DNA of 64,000 nt from Filosporella fistucella (Eukaryota; Ascomycota; Leotiomycetes; Helotiales). Positions 1 to 11,932 of the stretch are shown here, one piece after another. The notes beneath the pieces were generated by a model that made no database searches, was not told where the DNA came from, and saw nothing but the letters and a program-made list of their open reading frames with translations. Positions within the stretch are counted from its first letter, which is position 1. The number at the start of each line of letters is the position of its first letter. The position numbers were made by a program, and so were the translations under genes. The DNA is taken from assembly GCA_030077755.1 (NCBI GenBank), contig JAQJZZ010000014.1, forward strand, positions 682,001 to 746,000, in the 5' to 3' direction.

Positions 1-188
1 TAATGGTCTTTTTCGTGCCCGCAAATGTTACAAGTGATCAGATCTTGAGTACAGTTGCATCCATTGCCCCTCTTTCCGGTTTCATGGTCTCCGAAACACC
101 TGTCACAGACTTGCTCGGTATGGAAGGGCCAATCCGCACCACAACCTCAAGTTCTGTGGTCTCTGACTTTGCACTTGGAACAAAACAT
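1..188 (-). pseudogene. 5' end of a second zinc-knuckle Argonaute-like gene, interrupted (partial)
   Basis: Reading leftward from an ATG at 186-188, the frame gives MFCSKCK, then WPFHTEQVCDRC and CNICGHEKDH before the window ends. The gene at 1193-4813 has MPCSKCK, FHTEQACDRC and CKTCGHENDH at the matching places, so this is the start of a paralogue lying tail-to-head with it. A TGA codon at 147-149 (codon 14) sits in this frame between the first and second cysteine modules, and no GT-AG intron removes it. That suggests a broken copy, unless a sequencing error or an unseen alternative start is involved. The Argonaute domains, if present, lie outside the window, so the Argonaute assignment rests only on similarity to the neighbour. 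Confidence 0.6.
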
Positions 189-1192
189 TGCGAGTCGAAC
201 AGCGAAACTTGGGGGAAATTGATCCCTTCGCTAACTCGAAAGGAAAAAGTCTAAGTGAGTTCGAGGGTCCTATATTAGAATGCGATGAAGGGTACTTGTA
301 GAGGTCGCTATGCATTTGCTTCTGTGACTCTAATAATTTTCGCAAGTATTTATTTGCTTACACCACGAACATCTGAAAACTGATCAAGTTTTCCTTTGTT
401 TTGTTAAATGCTGCATGGTTTGATAGCACATTAGTTGCTGGACTTTCAAACGTCGCAGCTAGAGAGGAAAACACAGAATTGGGTATAGATCATCGAATCG
501 CTCGCCAAATATGTTGTTACAATACTCCTATTTGTGATGTTTTTACGATGCTACTTGGTTTACAACCACGATCACATGAGATGCGAAGCGCTCAAGTTAC
601 AAAGGCAATGATCTGAGCTCAGAAGCTTGAACATGAAAGATGTTAATCCGTAGAGTCTTCAAGTTTGATTCCAAATGGAACCCCTATACGTCTGTGGACT
701 ATGTACCAAGATCTTTCGGTCGCGCACATCGCACTATACCCCCAAGAGATCGACTCAAAGATGCACCAATTCTGATTTTCCGTCAAATATGGGATACCCA
801 CCCCTCTTGGTTTCGTTAATATCACTTGATCAAACGACTTTGACCTCAGACACGATCAGAACACTCGAAAACCAGCGCAACCAGCGACCTTTTGCTTATT
901 TCAAACCCCTACACAAAAGTCAAAACGCCCAAACATTTCTCTAATTCTAATCCAATGGGATTTCAAACATATTGCACAACCTGACAGAAAAAATGAACTC
1001 GCCATGACAGAGAAACTCCTATCAGGAGAAATGGAAAATGATCGATGAACCAAAACAAGAAAATCTCAATCACCAGAGGTCAAAGAGCGACCCCCAGCGA
1101 GAGAAAAAAAAACCACGCACAAAGAAGAAGAAGGAAGGAGGGAATGTATCATCTCAATCAAAGAAGAACATTTGATGGGAAAAGAATTGCTC
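189..1192. other. Intergenic between two Argonaute-like genes
   Basis: Reading frames here are short and none shows a domain or codon pattern I recognise. An A-rich stretch lies at about 1060-1135. It would hold the terminator of the complete Argonaute gene and the promoter of the left copy. Confidence 0.4.
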
Positions 1193-4100
1193 TTAGAGCC
1201 AGAACATTCGATCATTGAGGTTTGGATGCCAGGGATTAGTCCTTCCGGGACTGCCGTTGACACCAGTCATGGGAGCACCCCAAACCACAGGGTCTCTCCG
1301 ATAATTGTTCACCTCCCAGTCAGGTCCTGCATACTTCGACTCGAGCGCAGGTCTCATGTACTTCCGGAGCCTGTCGCAAATGGTATCAGCGTAGCGAGCA
1401 GGTACACATGTTGACAAGCCTTTTGTCGCTTTTGACCCCATGAAGGAGAGTTTGTTTGTCTGTTGCAGGTAAGTGATATATTCGCAAAAGGAGCTTCTAT
1501 TGCATGATTGAACTTACAAGTTCTTGCAACTCAGATGCTGTGTAATTACTCTCGTTTGTCAGCACGACATAATGTGCATTGTGTGCTGTGCCGATGGGTG
1601 CATCATGAGCCTGGAGATAGAAATTGAACTGCTTTGGAGCAACAACAGTTTGGTCAACCACCAATCCGGCTTGCAGGTTGAAACCTTCAGTTTCCCTAGT
1701 TGGATTGCTTCTATAGAATCTACCGTGGTGCCTCTTTGCAACGATGACCAGAGTGATTAGCGGTTTTGTTTCTCCCTTTCTCAGTTCTGCTGCACACGCA
1801 TCCTCAATCCGATTCAATTCCGTTTCTCGAACCATTCCGTACTGGGTCTCGCTCACACCGTCTCGGTAGAAGAGAATATGGCGTGGTAAACGATTATTAT
1901 TTCGCCGATAGCATTGGAGTCTCTCTATCACCATTTCTCGAAGTTCTCCGATATGCTACAGAAAGTCAGACTGAATCTAGCTTTCAATATGAAGACTTAC
2001 TTCAGTGTCTTTGGGTTGCAGACGTGCAGAAGCCAAATACGTCATAGCAATATCATCGCAAGTAGCTACAACACCGGCCATTGACGGGCAGGTCTTGTCA
2101 ATACAATCTCCGGAATGAGTTACATCGGCGCCGATAATCATTGTGTGAGGTCTTGTCCCTAAATTGCCGTTAATCCGATGGGTGACCCCACCAAGACGGT
2201 AATTATATTTGAGCCTATTGTAGAATTAGTAAATCAAAGCCCAAAGATTGATGTTCTGTCTCACATCAGATTACCCATAAGGTTATCGTCGCGTTCTTTC
2301 TCAAACTTGGGCCATGATACACAAAGTGTTGAGATGCCCATCTTGCAATCGCTCCACCATTTAATATCAGCATGAATATCGGTGTCTTTTTTACTCAGAG
2401 CTATTATCACCATGGCGGGCGAAGAGCCGAATTTCCGGTATTCATTTGTGAGAGCGGCAGCAAGTTTTTCTCGTCTATCTTTCATGTTTGCTCCACCAGG
2501 TACAACCATGTCAACATGGTACGGGTCCTCGATGCCCGCGAGGCAGTACGATTTAGAAGCCGCAGAGAAGCGTGCAAAAAACCTTTTGACAGTACTCTTC
2601 TTTGTTTTTTCGAACAGCTCTTGTTTCCCAAACAATCCAAATTGCTCTGGAACTGGCGCATGTCCAGTGAGATTGATAATCCACAATCTTCTTGTCAAAC
2701 TCCGTGGAGCTGGGTTGTAGAAGGTGACACTTCCCGTCGTTGATACCTGTGTCAAATTCCACGACGCCGTGTCGCGAGGTTCTCCCAACTTTTTCCCGTT
2801 TGGCTTGACTTTCAGTTTACCCGTAACGAACTTCGTAAATTGCGATTCTGCACGTATGTCAAGTGTAAAAGGACTTCGTCCGCCGCCTTTATGTAAACGA
2901 CTGAATTCAATGATGGGTGCCCTCAGATACCTTGAAGAAATTATTAGCAAGTCATGCCCAACGTGCAGCCCAAATTTCTGACACTCATTAGCAAACAATG
3001 AATACAAAGGCCATTCATGAAATACTTACGGCATAGATAGAAGTGTTTTGGCTTTGCTGTTGATCGTCTAGAGGTATCCCAAGCGGGGAACGGGCCTTGT
3101 TGAGTATCAGGATTTGGTTTTGATGCGGCGACTTGGAGGCAAATCCAAGCATATCAGTCGTCATACTTGAATCCATCTTCCCGTGGAATGGTTGCCATTC
3201 CATAATCTCTAAACGGTCTGCGGGGTAAACGATATCGCCCCGACCCTCTGGGAGCTTTCCAACTATCACACATGCGGCAGATTCGTTCAACTGATCGAGC
3301 GGTGTCTGATATTCTATAATGAACTATTAGCATGCAGAATTACTATAAAAAGGCTTTAAAACCTACCACTACGCATATGTTCCATGACACTTCGCTCTTC
3401 TCCATTGAAACTGAAGTTATATGTTCCAGAGACATTGTCAGCAAAACCAAGTATGACACGAGCCTTTGGCGGGTCATCGTCGAAAAACCGGACACGTAGA
3501 TTCTGGAGCTCTTTCTTAAGACGATCGCTAGGGCTATGGTCACCACCAGAACGCCTTCGGATATAAACGTCTAAGTTCCTCCTTGGATAGAATGCTGACG
3601 TGACATTATTCACATTCAGGAGCAGTTGCCCATTTCCTGGACGTACTGAGCTGAAGAATCCTCTCCGAACATATGCGATAGGTACTAGGCCAGCTCCTAG
3701 GTCCCCGGCCCACATCGAATCGTCCTCTGGATAGAACTTATTCCCGATTGTTCTGACTCGGCTCTGTGATGGGGCCTGGTAGATTTTCATCCATGATAAT
3801 AGATTGAGCATCCTAAAATCCTCATCTGGGTGATAGTTTTCATCACGATCGACACTCGGATCCAGGTAGGCCCTCAAGCCCTCCCAATTAAGCATACCCT
3901 CGAAGAATATCGTACTATCGAGCTTAGAGAAAGTACCATTGTTGTCAGGCCGATCGTGAACAATTGACCAAGCAGCATTTTTCTCATCAGTCATAAAATT
4001 GTAAAGACTCTGACCAACTGATATGATATGAGAGCAATAATCGGACACCCACACTCGAGCACTCGGTGGTGAGTCGTTGAGAATATCGCGAATTAGGGCT

Positions 4101-4813
4101 TCCTTGGCCTCTCTTTTCTTGATATCTCGGTCACCAATCTTGCCCAAAACGATTCGATATTTCCTGATTTTATGTTCGTCGTCGATACGAATGGGGAAAA
4201 AGTTGGTGGTAATTTGAACGTTGTTGTTGGCAGTCGTATCAGCTTGAAATGCCTCTAGTTTCAAGTTCCACTTTGCCCATTTCTCTTTGCGCTTCTGGGC
4301 CTCAGTCGGCGGCGGAAGATGTCGGTCCTTGACTGCTTTGAATTGGGGCCTTGAACGGTTGCCACGACTGACAGTTCTAGACGGATCAGAAGACCGGGAA
4401 CTTTGACCTCCACCTCCCACTTTGGGGCGGCCAGTTAGTGATGCAGATGTTCCTTGTTTCCCACCACTCCTGCCGACATTTGGATGCCCCACCTTGGACG
4501 CTGGGGACTGTTTTGAGCCCTTTTGCAGCTCGAGGACATAGAAATCATACCTGGGCTTGGTATATTGATTCAAATTTGACTCGATTTTATAATCCTTAAT
4601 TGGGCATTCATTGGTTTTGTGGTCATTTTCGTGACCACATGTCTTGCACGCAGCTCCCATTGGGGGTCTTGGACATTTGTCATCGCCTGTTGGATGACTG
4701 GAACCAAGACAACGATCACATGCCTGCTCTGTATGGAAAAGGTAGGGTTCTTTACAGGAGGCTGATGTATGATCGAAGTGCTTGTTCTTGGGCTTACACT
4801 TTGAGCAAGGCAT
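1193..4813 (-). CDS. Argonaute (slicer-type) with N-terminal zinc-knuckle modules
   Basis: Six exons: 4813-3367, 3313-3030, 2977-2265, 2214-2001, 1955-1518 and 1459-1193, giving 1120 residues; an ATG 33 nt upstream (4846) is also possible. I prefer 4813 because the left-hand paralogue starts at the same place. Residues 1-71 hold three C-x2-C-x4/5-H-x4-7-C modules (Cys3/6, 32/35, 56/59). A basic Ser/Gly/Arg linker follows to about 180, then the Argonaute N and linker domains, a PAZ-like region near 490-560, Mid (KFGLHVGHDLL) and PIWI. The catalytic tetrad seems complete: D845 (GADVTH), E890 (GELREM), D918 (YRDGVSE) and H1014 (NAHYVVL). It should therefore cut RNA guided by small RNAs, as in quelling-type silencing. 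Argonaute N-termini are usually disordered; zinc knuckles there are unusual and may bind nucleic acid. Confidence 0.93.
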
Positions 4814-4846
4814 CTTAACTATCGTCTCAGTAGAATTTCGTACCAA

Positions 4847-7445
4847 TGTTAGAAAACCAGAGTCAAAACGGCTAGATTATCACTTGGAGCTCTTTGGCCT
4901 CCCACTTTGGGGGAACAGTCGCCTTCTTATAGAAAACTCTGTCTTGCTCAATTTCTCCCCTAAAGCTATCTTGCGAGGAATGATCTGGACACTCGCGATT
5001 GCTGATTACAGATGATCTTTGGAGATCAGATCATGAACCTGATGACGTGGCACAAAATACGTGAAGACCAGACATATGAATGCTAAAATTTGCGACAAAC
5101 GAGCTGATGGTAAACGACGTATCAAATTGTGAAAACCCTTGGAGTGGTCAGTGAGGTAACATCTCATGACTAATTTTATGACCAGAGCAGGCTCGTGGAC
5201 CAAGTATTTGATCAGGAATACAGTATAGGATCTCTGCACTTGAACACTCTAGGAGTAGTTTGCATCCAGAATGTGATAGCAGAGCAGGTACTGACCATCT
5301 GAGCAGACGTAGGTGCCTAGCCTGGCCGAAACTTCAGATGTCCAAACAGGCAAACTTTATGAACTCCACTCTAGCATGAACAGCTATTTTTTGCAGAGGT
5401 CAACATCTTCAGAGCTTGGATTCTTTTGCGCAAGCATCGCTGCCAGAAAAAGAAGCTCGATCGAGCCAAAAGATTTAAACAGCATGCAAGATAATATAGG
5501 AGACAATAGAACTACGGCACGATCAAGTCCGATAGTCACCTTCAAATATTTTCCCTTTCTAGCAAAGCCTAAACTGGTATATCCTACTGCTATATAAATT
5601 GAGCGCTACCACCAGGACAAACGTGCAATGGATACCATCGATCCCATCAACAATTAAAGCCTAGTCACAGTATTACTACAGCGACATACATCTTTTCCCC
5701 CGCTATGGCATAATGAAGCCGTCAAGAATAGTATTCGACAGTGGCCTAGAGTCTCGTCAAGTAGCCAAACCGTTCAATAAGGGAGGGCCGGTTTGAGTGT
5801 ATCCAGATCGCGTTGTTGGAAGCTTAGAGGGGGTTTCGAATCGCGCTCCGCGATCATGGCTGTTGAAACGTGGAAGAAGATAGGGGTTGGGTGTCGACCC
5901 AGATATCAGGACCGTTAAGTGGCAGAAGATATTGATACAATTAAGTCCCGCTGTTGTTATATTGGGGTTGTGTTGATGTTGTCGAAGGGAACTGGCAAAA
6001 AGTGGGGCAAGGTCGCGCCATCACGTGGATTGTGTTCTTGGCAGTTCCCGTTCTCTGGTTGCTTCAACTTGCAAATCTCAATCTTGTCTATGTCTATCGA
6101 ATACAGGATTTTTTTTACCTCTCCGCCTCTTACCTTCGCAACACCTTTGTATCCTGGTTCTAGGCTCTTCTTTCCCCTCGAGTGTGTTCACGTTCATGCC
6201 TTTAGCCTTCGTTCCATCCATGACGACAACATGGCGACTCACTGTCCTGCTGGTGTCGAGAGCTACGAGAAAGCAAAAGAAATCAGCGCGCCGCCACCCT
6301 GAGGATGGCTCGTCCCGGAATAGGAACACATAGCTCTCTTATCCATGCATTTTGGTGCCTGCGTGGTGTTTTACGACTTTCCATCCCGTTTCAAACATCT
6401 TGCCAGAAGGCCAAGGTGACTTACGTATCCCACAGCCTGTGAGTGCAAGCTTAATTCGCTCCATCAATATGCTTGTGCGTAGTAACGGATCGTCCCGGCG
6501 AAGTGAAGTGTGCTGGTCTCAAATGTCAATATCACTCCCACACTTCCCGACTGGCATCAAACACCGCCCTGGTACTGAGCATCCCGACAAAGAGGCTTCT
6601 GCCATTCTCAAGAGCTGTCGTGCAAACCCTCCACTCTGTGGAAGTTGAAGATCAAATTTTATACCATGTCCCTGTATCGATGGTACGATTCTTCGCAGAA
6701 GGTGGAAATTTCTACAGTACCCCTTCGACCAATTCGTCACCGAGAACCGCCCAGCTTCCTGGGAATCATGTTGGCCGCGTAGCCGTGTTACCACACTGTC
6801 AGTGAAAATATTTCGCTTCTCAAATCACCGCAAGAGTTGACGAGGCTGTGAAGTACGCATATACTCGGCGGTCTCAGCCTGGTGGCTTCTGCCAAGTGTC
6901 AGCTGAACGCATTCCTCCAATCACGCAGACAAGTTTCAAGGAACGAGAGTCAGAACAGGAAAACCATTTGCTGATCGAAAAGGGGTATACTTTAAGGACT
7001 TTGTCACTTTCACGCCACATTCCTGGCGTCAGAGGAGCATGACTGTTGATCAGAACACCAAGCGGTGCCTGTCCAAATGCAGTTCCGGTGATGCTTACCA
7101 AGGGCGGTAGCTTTAACATTTGAAGCTGAAAGGCAGTTTCCAAGTGGTCATCCCTTGTGTGGGAATTACCGAAGGCTTCAAGCTGACGTTTTGGTTTTCG
7201 TCTTTATTTTAAGACTGGCTCTTGGCCAGCATAGGGCTGAACTAAGTCCGAATAGTTGCGGCTATGGGGACGGGAGCCTGATGGGTTTTGTCCGGACAGA
7301 TAAGCTATACTAAACATGCCAGTGTGAGATATAAAACAGGGACTCTTGTCTTCTCTGTTCGCAACAGGATTCATCTTTCCAAGCTTATTACCATTGCTAC
7401 TATTTCACAACATCTCAGACCTCGTATCACGTTAAACACTTCATC
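4847..7445. other. Long intergenic stretch, no gene recognised
   Basis: About 2.6 kb with many overlapping short frames on both strands (longest near 5919-6302 and 6473-6805). None contains a motif I recognise, and none joins to neighbours through good splice sites. It may contain decayed sequence. The right end is the promoter of the metallopeptidase gene. Confidence 0.4.
7289..7336 (+). promoter_or_regulatory. Promoter elements of the metallopeptidase gene
   Basis: A TATAAAA box lies at 7330-7336, about 110 bases before the ATG at 7446. A perfect 10-bp palindrome TGTCCGGACA lies just upstream at 7289-7298; the same palindrome recurs at 15259 and 32728. Confidence 0.4.
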
Positions 7446-9536
7446 ATGTCTGTACCTCCTCTTCCAGATGTCCTTCCTTTGCCAACTATATCACCAGGCA
7501 TTGGAGATGGACCAACCTTTCCCACCAGACCTTTCTTTCCCCCTGGCACAACATTCCCTCCATTTTTCCGTGTCATTCGATCCGGTTGCTGGATGGTGAA
7601 CTATGAACCGACCAACTCCTTCACGGTCAAGTATGACGGCACTATTCGTATCACCACTTCACCTAGTGGCCGTACCGCAAGCGGAGATCTCTACCAACGT
7701 CCAGTTTTCAGCCTGCCGAATCCGTGGCCGGTACCCGTTCCGCCGTTTCCAATTCCAAATCCCAACCCTGGACCACTTCTCCCTGTCAATCCCCCAGTTC
7801 GCCCTCTTGCCCCGATCATTTTGCCGGGATTTCCTCCAAGTCCCGCAGCTGGTATTCCAATCCTCGCTCGCAATCGCTACAGAGCGTATCTTCGGATCAC
7901 CAAGATTGATGAAGGTCTTTCCTTTGGTAACACGTTCACGCTGGAGATACAAATTTGGCGATATACTTCCACCGATAAGAGAACCTTCAAATTCACCAAA
8001 GATACCAATGACTACACAGTCACCATGACCTGGATGGCTGCTCCAACTGGATATCCAGCCGGTGCCCAATATGCCGAAGGAGATCTCAAAGACATCCAGA
8101 CTGGAGCTGTCACTGGTCGATTCAAGATGGGTTGGCTCTCTGAATTCCTACGCAAGTCAAGTATTGAAATCGATACTGTTGCCGGATCTGAGCGTCCTCT
8201 CAACAATGGAGCAGGTCAAGATTGGGCCAGCATCTTTAAGACTGTGGGCTGGGACATGAAAGTCAAACTCTCAGATACTAATATTCCCGAACCAAGTGGA
8301 TCCAGCTGGTCTACCGCTGAACTACATCAAGCCATGTTGAACAAGCGAGATACCATCAATCTCGACAGGGAATGGGCGTATTACCTCCTCGCAGTCAAGG
8401 ATTTCGACGGGGGTTGGTTCGGCATCATGTTTGACTCCGACTTCGAAGCTGCAGATTCCAACAACGTAGCTCGAGAAGGCGCCGCTATCTCTTCACACAC
8501 CATGCTCAACGATCCTCGCTGGGGACCTGAAAATGGGAAGCGCTACGGACAAGCAACAGCACCCTATTTCCGAACCGCCGTTCACGAAATAGGTCACGCT
8601 TTCAGTCTCCAGCACAATACTGTAATGAGTGATAACTCGTTCATGAACACCACAGTCTCTATTCTGGACAAAGCAACCGTCGCAAATCCATTCGATAACC
8701 TGATTAAATGGATGTATGCAGATGAGAATTTAGTACAGTTGCGACACTGGCCAGATGTATTCGTCCGCCCAGGCGGCGTAGAATTTGGTCTAGCAACCAA
8801 TTTCAACCCCCCAATCACCCCAGACGATGCTCTCCCTCTCTCAAATCTCTCCCTAACCATCTATCCTCTCCTCACCGAAGTCCCACTCGGTGCTCCAGTC
8901 CGCGTAGACTTGACACTCACAAACACAAGCCAAGAACCTACTTATATTCCCTCCGACATCTCCTTGAAATCCTCTTTCCTATCCGGCTCCGTCCTCTCTT
9001 CAGACGGCACATCTCGCACTTTCCGCCCATTCATCTGCTACGAAAAAGCAGAACAGTTCTTTATTCTCCAACCAGGGAAAAGTATATCCAAATCCCTCAC
9101 TCTCCTCCGTGGCGCTCAAGGCTCTCTCTTCCCCTCCGCAGGACTCTTCGATATCTCCATTCAACTCTCCTGGACTCTCCCCTCTGCTTTTGATTCCCCC
9201 TCACTCTCCGGTTTCATATCCGCAAGCACAGATATAATGATTACTCATCCTCTTACCCCCACCCATGCCTCAGCAGCTCATAAAATTCTCTCAACTCCTG
9301 ATACACTCCTCGTATTAATCATGGGAGGAGAGTATATCAAGGATGGAATTGAAGCTATTCAAGTTGCCTTAGGTGATAAATGTTTGGGACCGCATTTTAA
9401 AGCTGTGGAAGCTAGACGCTTGGCTGGGTTGAGGGAGAAGGATTTAGAGGGTGCGAGGAAGTTGGTTGAGGGGGAGGTGGTGGCTAGTGTAGGGGAGAAG
9501 ATGAAGTTGGAAAGGTTGGGGGTTTTGGTTGAGTGA
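7446..9536 (+). CDS. Zincin-type metallopeptidase, single exon
   Basis: One open frame of 696 residues. The segment AVHEIGHAFSLQHN near residues 378-391 carries HExxHxxxxxH, the extended zinc-binding motif of metzincins. SFMN about 10 residues later could supply the Met-turn. Residues 1-50 and about 90-140 are proline-rich (repeated PNP/PVNP/PxPP), and there is no signal peptide, so the protein is probably cytosolic or leaves by a non-classical route. The region after about residue 470 looks like a beta-sandwich of the kind that follows peptidase domains, with no named motif. Exact family is unknown to me; distant matrixin/M10-like or M12-like are the options. The last 60 residues are charged and helical. 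Confidence 0.75.
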   Translation: MSVPPLPDVLPLPTISPGIGDGPTFPTRPFFPPGTTFPPFFRVIRSGCWMVNYEPTNSFTVKYDGTIRITTSPSGRTASGDLYQRPVFSLPNPWPVPVPPFPIPNPNPGPLLPVNPPVRPLAPIILPGFPPSPAAGIPILARNRYRAYLRITKIDEGLSFGNTFTLEIQIWRYTSTDKRTFKFTKDTNDYTVTMTWMAAPTGYPAGAQYAEGDLKDIQTGAVTGRFKMGWLSEFLRKSSIEIDTVAGSERPLNNGAGQDWASIFKTVGWDMKVKLSDTNIPEPSGSSWSTAELHQAMLNKRDTINLDREWAYYLLAVKDFDGGWFGIMFDSDFEAADSNNVAREGAAISSHTMLNDPRWGPENGKRYGQATAPYFRTAVHEIGHAFSLQHNTVMSDNSFMNTTVSILDKATVANPFDNLIKWMYADENLVQLRHWPDVFVRPGGVEFGLATNFNPPITPDDALPLSNLSLTIYPLLTEVPLGAPVRVDLTLTNTSQEPTYIPSDISLKSSFLSGSVLSSDGTSRTFRPFICYEKAEQFFILQPGKSISKSLTLLRGAQGSLFPSAGLFDISIQLSWTLPSAFDSPSLSGFISASTDIMITHPLTPTHASAAHKILSTPDTLLVLIMGGEYIKDGIEAIQVALGDKCLGPHFKAVEARRLAGLREKDLEGARKLVEGEVVASVGEKMKLERLGVLVE

Positions 9537-10706
9537 GAGGTTAGAGGGTAGATGGGTGATTGAGTGGGCTAGGAAGTACGAAAGGCATTGGGTAAGGAGG
9601 GTAGAGAGTAGTTTTGCTAGAGTGTGTGTGGAAGGATAAAGGCCTGTGTAAGAGAGTAAGTATGTACGTAGGGGGGTAAAGTGATTCCAAACACTCCACC
9701 AGAGAGCAGACTTTCAAGTCAGGTTGTGATAGTCAACTTATCCTCATATCTTAGTATCCTCAATCTTACTATCAGAAATATTCTTACCTCACCCCCCTCT
9801 CCTCCTGTTAACACCTAATATTTCAGAGCTCATCCATTATCAATCCACATCCTCTCTGAAAATCCCCTCCCAAAATCTCATCATATACCCATCCCACTCA
9901 ATATCAGACACATCTCTACATATCAAGGTCATAGCATTCTTACAATAACGATATGTAAGTTGTAGTCCTAACTGCATACCTACTGATTTGTATATCACCC
10001 TCCCTTGAGGTAAAAATCCAGAGGATATCGGATTGTAGAGATCCGGATGTCTGATATCTAGGATCTAAATTTGCATTTTTATATCACAAGGTTTAGAGAA
10101 AGGGGGTGAAGGTATGTAAAGTTGTTGATCTGTGTATCCTGTTTAGTATAATGAGATAAGGAAATATTATGAATTGAATCCGGGGGTAATAAGACGGAAA
10201 GTAGATGGCGAGGAAATTTATACTGTAATGCATTGCGTAAACACGATACTCTAGCCCAGATTATCAAGAGAAGACTGGTATAATGGAATTTGCCATCACG
10301 AGCACCGTATTATCACTATAAGTAAAGAACAATAATTTAGATAATTTCTTTATTCTTAATCTCTCATCTCATCTCGATCTATCATCTAAGATCTATAATC
10401 ACAATGCATGTATGTATGTATGTTATGTATATTTACTCCCCTCCCCTCTCTTCCCCCCTCTCTCTTCTCTCCTCTCCGTTTGTCCCTCTCTCTGCTGCTA
10501 ATCATCATGGTATATATCTTCCCTTCTCTCCCTCTCACATCCCTCATCTCCAATGAGCCGATAGATAACCCGTCTACTTCTTCTTCGGTAGAAGTTTCTT
10601 CATATTCCTATCAATCGCCCTATTTAAAAGTATTAACCTCTGCCTCCTCAACGGTCTCCTCAAACCCACTCAGAGACAACAAATGAAGAAAGAAATAAGG
10701 TAAAAC
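9537..10706. other. Intergenic, low-complexity in part
   Basis: No gene seen. It contains a purine-rich tail after the peptidase stop (9537-9670) and a CT-rich tract at about 10430-10560. The open frame at 10408-10686 is made of this low-complexity sequence. Confidence 0.4.
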
Positions 10707-10970
10707 TCACAAAGCGGCCCTCTTCAATGGTGGCTCCACAACCTTAACATTCCTCTTCATGCCCGGCTCGATCCTTGCAGCTCCTCTCTCCATTCTAGGC
10801 GCTACCTTCGAGAATCCTCTATTCCATCGTGGTCCCCATTTCGCAGCTTGTGCTGCGAGACGTTCTTCAGCACCTGGAGCAAAGAAGAAGAGTGGCGCTG
10901 CTGAGGCAATGCCGGCGCCGCCGACGAGGAGACCTTTTGAGGTGGAGATTTGGCGGGCGCGTGGGAGCAT
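10707..10970 (-). CDS. Small hypothetical protein with hydrophobic N-terminal segment
   Basis: An 87-residue protein starting MLPRARQISTSKG. A hydrophobic Gly/Ala/Phe stretch at residues 14-31 (ending APLFFFAPG) follows a basic, serine-containing N-terminus, so this could be a mitochondrial presequence or a membrane anchor. The rest is basic with repeated R/K-M-E/K patterns. The frame stays open upstream for about 250 more codons, but that part is low-complexity (Ser/Pro/His-rich) and looks like an untranslated leader, so I chose the internal ATG at 10968-10970. I do not recognise the family. Codon composition (GC-rich third positions) differs from the AT-rich surroundings, which supports a real gene. 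Confidence 0.55.
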   Translation of the reverse strand: MLPRARQISTSKGLLVGGAGIASAAPLFFFAPGAEERLAAQAAKWGPRWNRGFSKVAPRMERGAARIEPGMKRNVKVVEPPLKRAAL

Positions 10971-11932
10971 TGTTGCGGTGAGGTTGTGTGTTGATTTGTT
11001 TGGTGAGGGGTGGAAGTTGAGTATAGATATGTAGATAGAGAGATAGATTGAGAAAAATAGATATTTGTAACTGTAGAGAGGAGATGGATTTGATGAAAGT
11101 GAAAGGTACAAGATGGAAGAGGAAGGGGAGGTACAGGTCCTCGTATTTGTAGGGGGAGAGTACTTCCCCGCACCCAAGTGAGACAGATCAGCCGTCCTTG
11201 TTTGGAGGCGCGTCAGCTTGTACTGTGAGTGGTGCGATTGTCTTATTAATGGCAAGACAATGCGAGCGAATGGGGCGCGGGGAAGACTAAGTGGGGCAAT
11301 TCGATTGGTGCTTTGCGGGGGTGGAGAGAGTGGAGTGAGTGGAGTGACTTGACAATAAAGGGGAGAGGAAGTCGATATTGTAAAGATATATATTGCAATG
11401 ATAATATTCATTAGGTCGATGAATATATTGGTGCTTTCTGAAATAACATCGTGCACTGTGATATTTGATCTGTTGTAAACAATTGGGGTGAGAAATGCCA
11501 TTGGCATCGTATGTTGTCGTTTCATTGGTTTGGCTTGGCTTCGCCCCGCTGCTTTTGAGACATGGCAATTGCTCACGTGTGCTGTACACAGGCAAAGGAC
11601 GCATTGCCTTCTCCTGACATGTGATAGCATTGTCCAGTCATGAATGTCAATGACCTTCCTGAGAAATCGCCACAAATTTGTGATAATTGTTCCCTGAAAA
11701 TCAGTGTGGCCATGTCGCAACTAAGCTAGTGCTAAGGAGCCCCTTTGAATAGCCATGGCGGCTAGCTTGTTCCGTTGGACGACCTTACACATACAATTGT
11801 CAAATCGATGGAATGGCTCGGTCTCATCTGATCTGGTCATATGAAAACAGTTGTTGAAATGGCTTGGTCGCCGAAATTGCCCTGAAAAGAAACATTGAAT
11901 TTTTGTCCAAAAGATGTTGCATGTCGCTTCCG
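10971..11932. other. Intergenic between small gene and HET gene
   Basis: Probable 5' leader and promoter of the small protein (CT-rich on the coding strand) followed by the 3' region of the HET gene. No further gene is supported. Confidence 0.35.

Noticed and set aside
6473..6805. Overlapping 90-110-codon frames on both strands
   Set aside because: No motif, no matching splice partners, and both strands equally open.
10408..10686. 92-codon plus-strand frame
   Set aside because: Made of a CT-rich low-complexity tract; Ser/Pro/Leu runs only.
10971..11720. Upstream extension of the small protein at 10707-10970 to 337 codons
   Set aside because: The extension is Ser/Pro/Tyr low-complexity and reads like a CT-rich untranslated leader.
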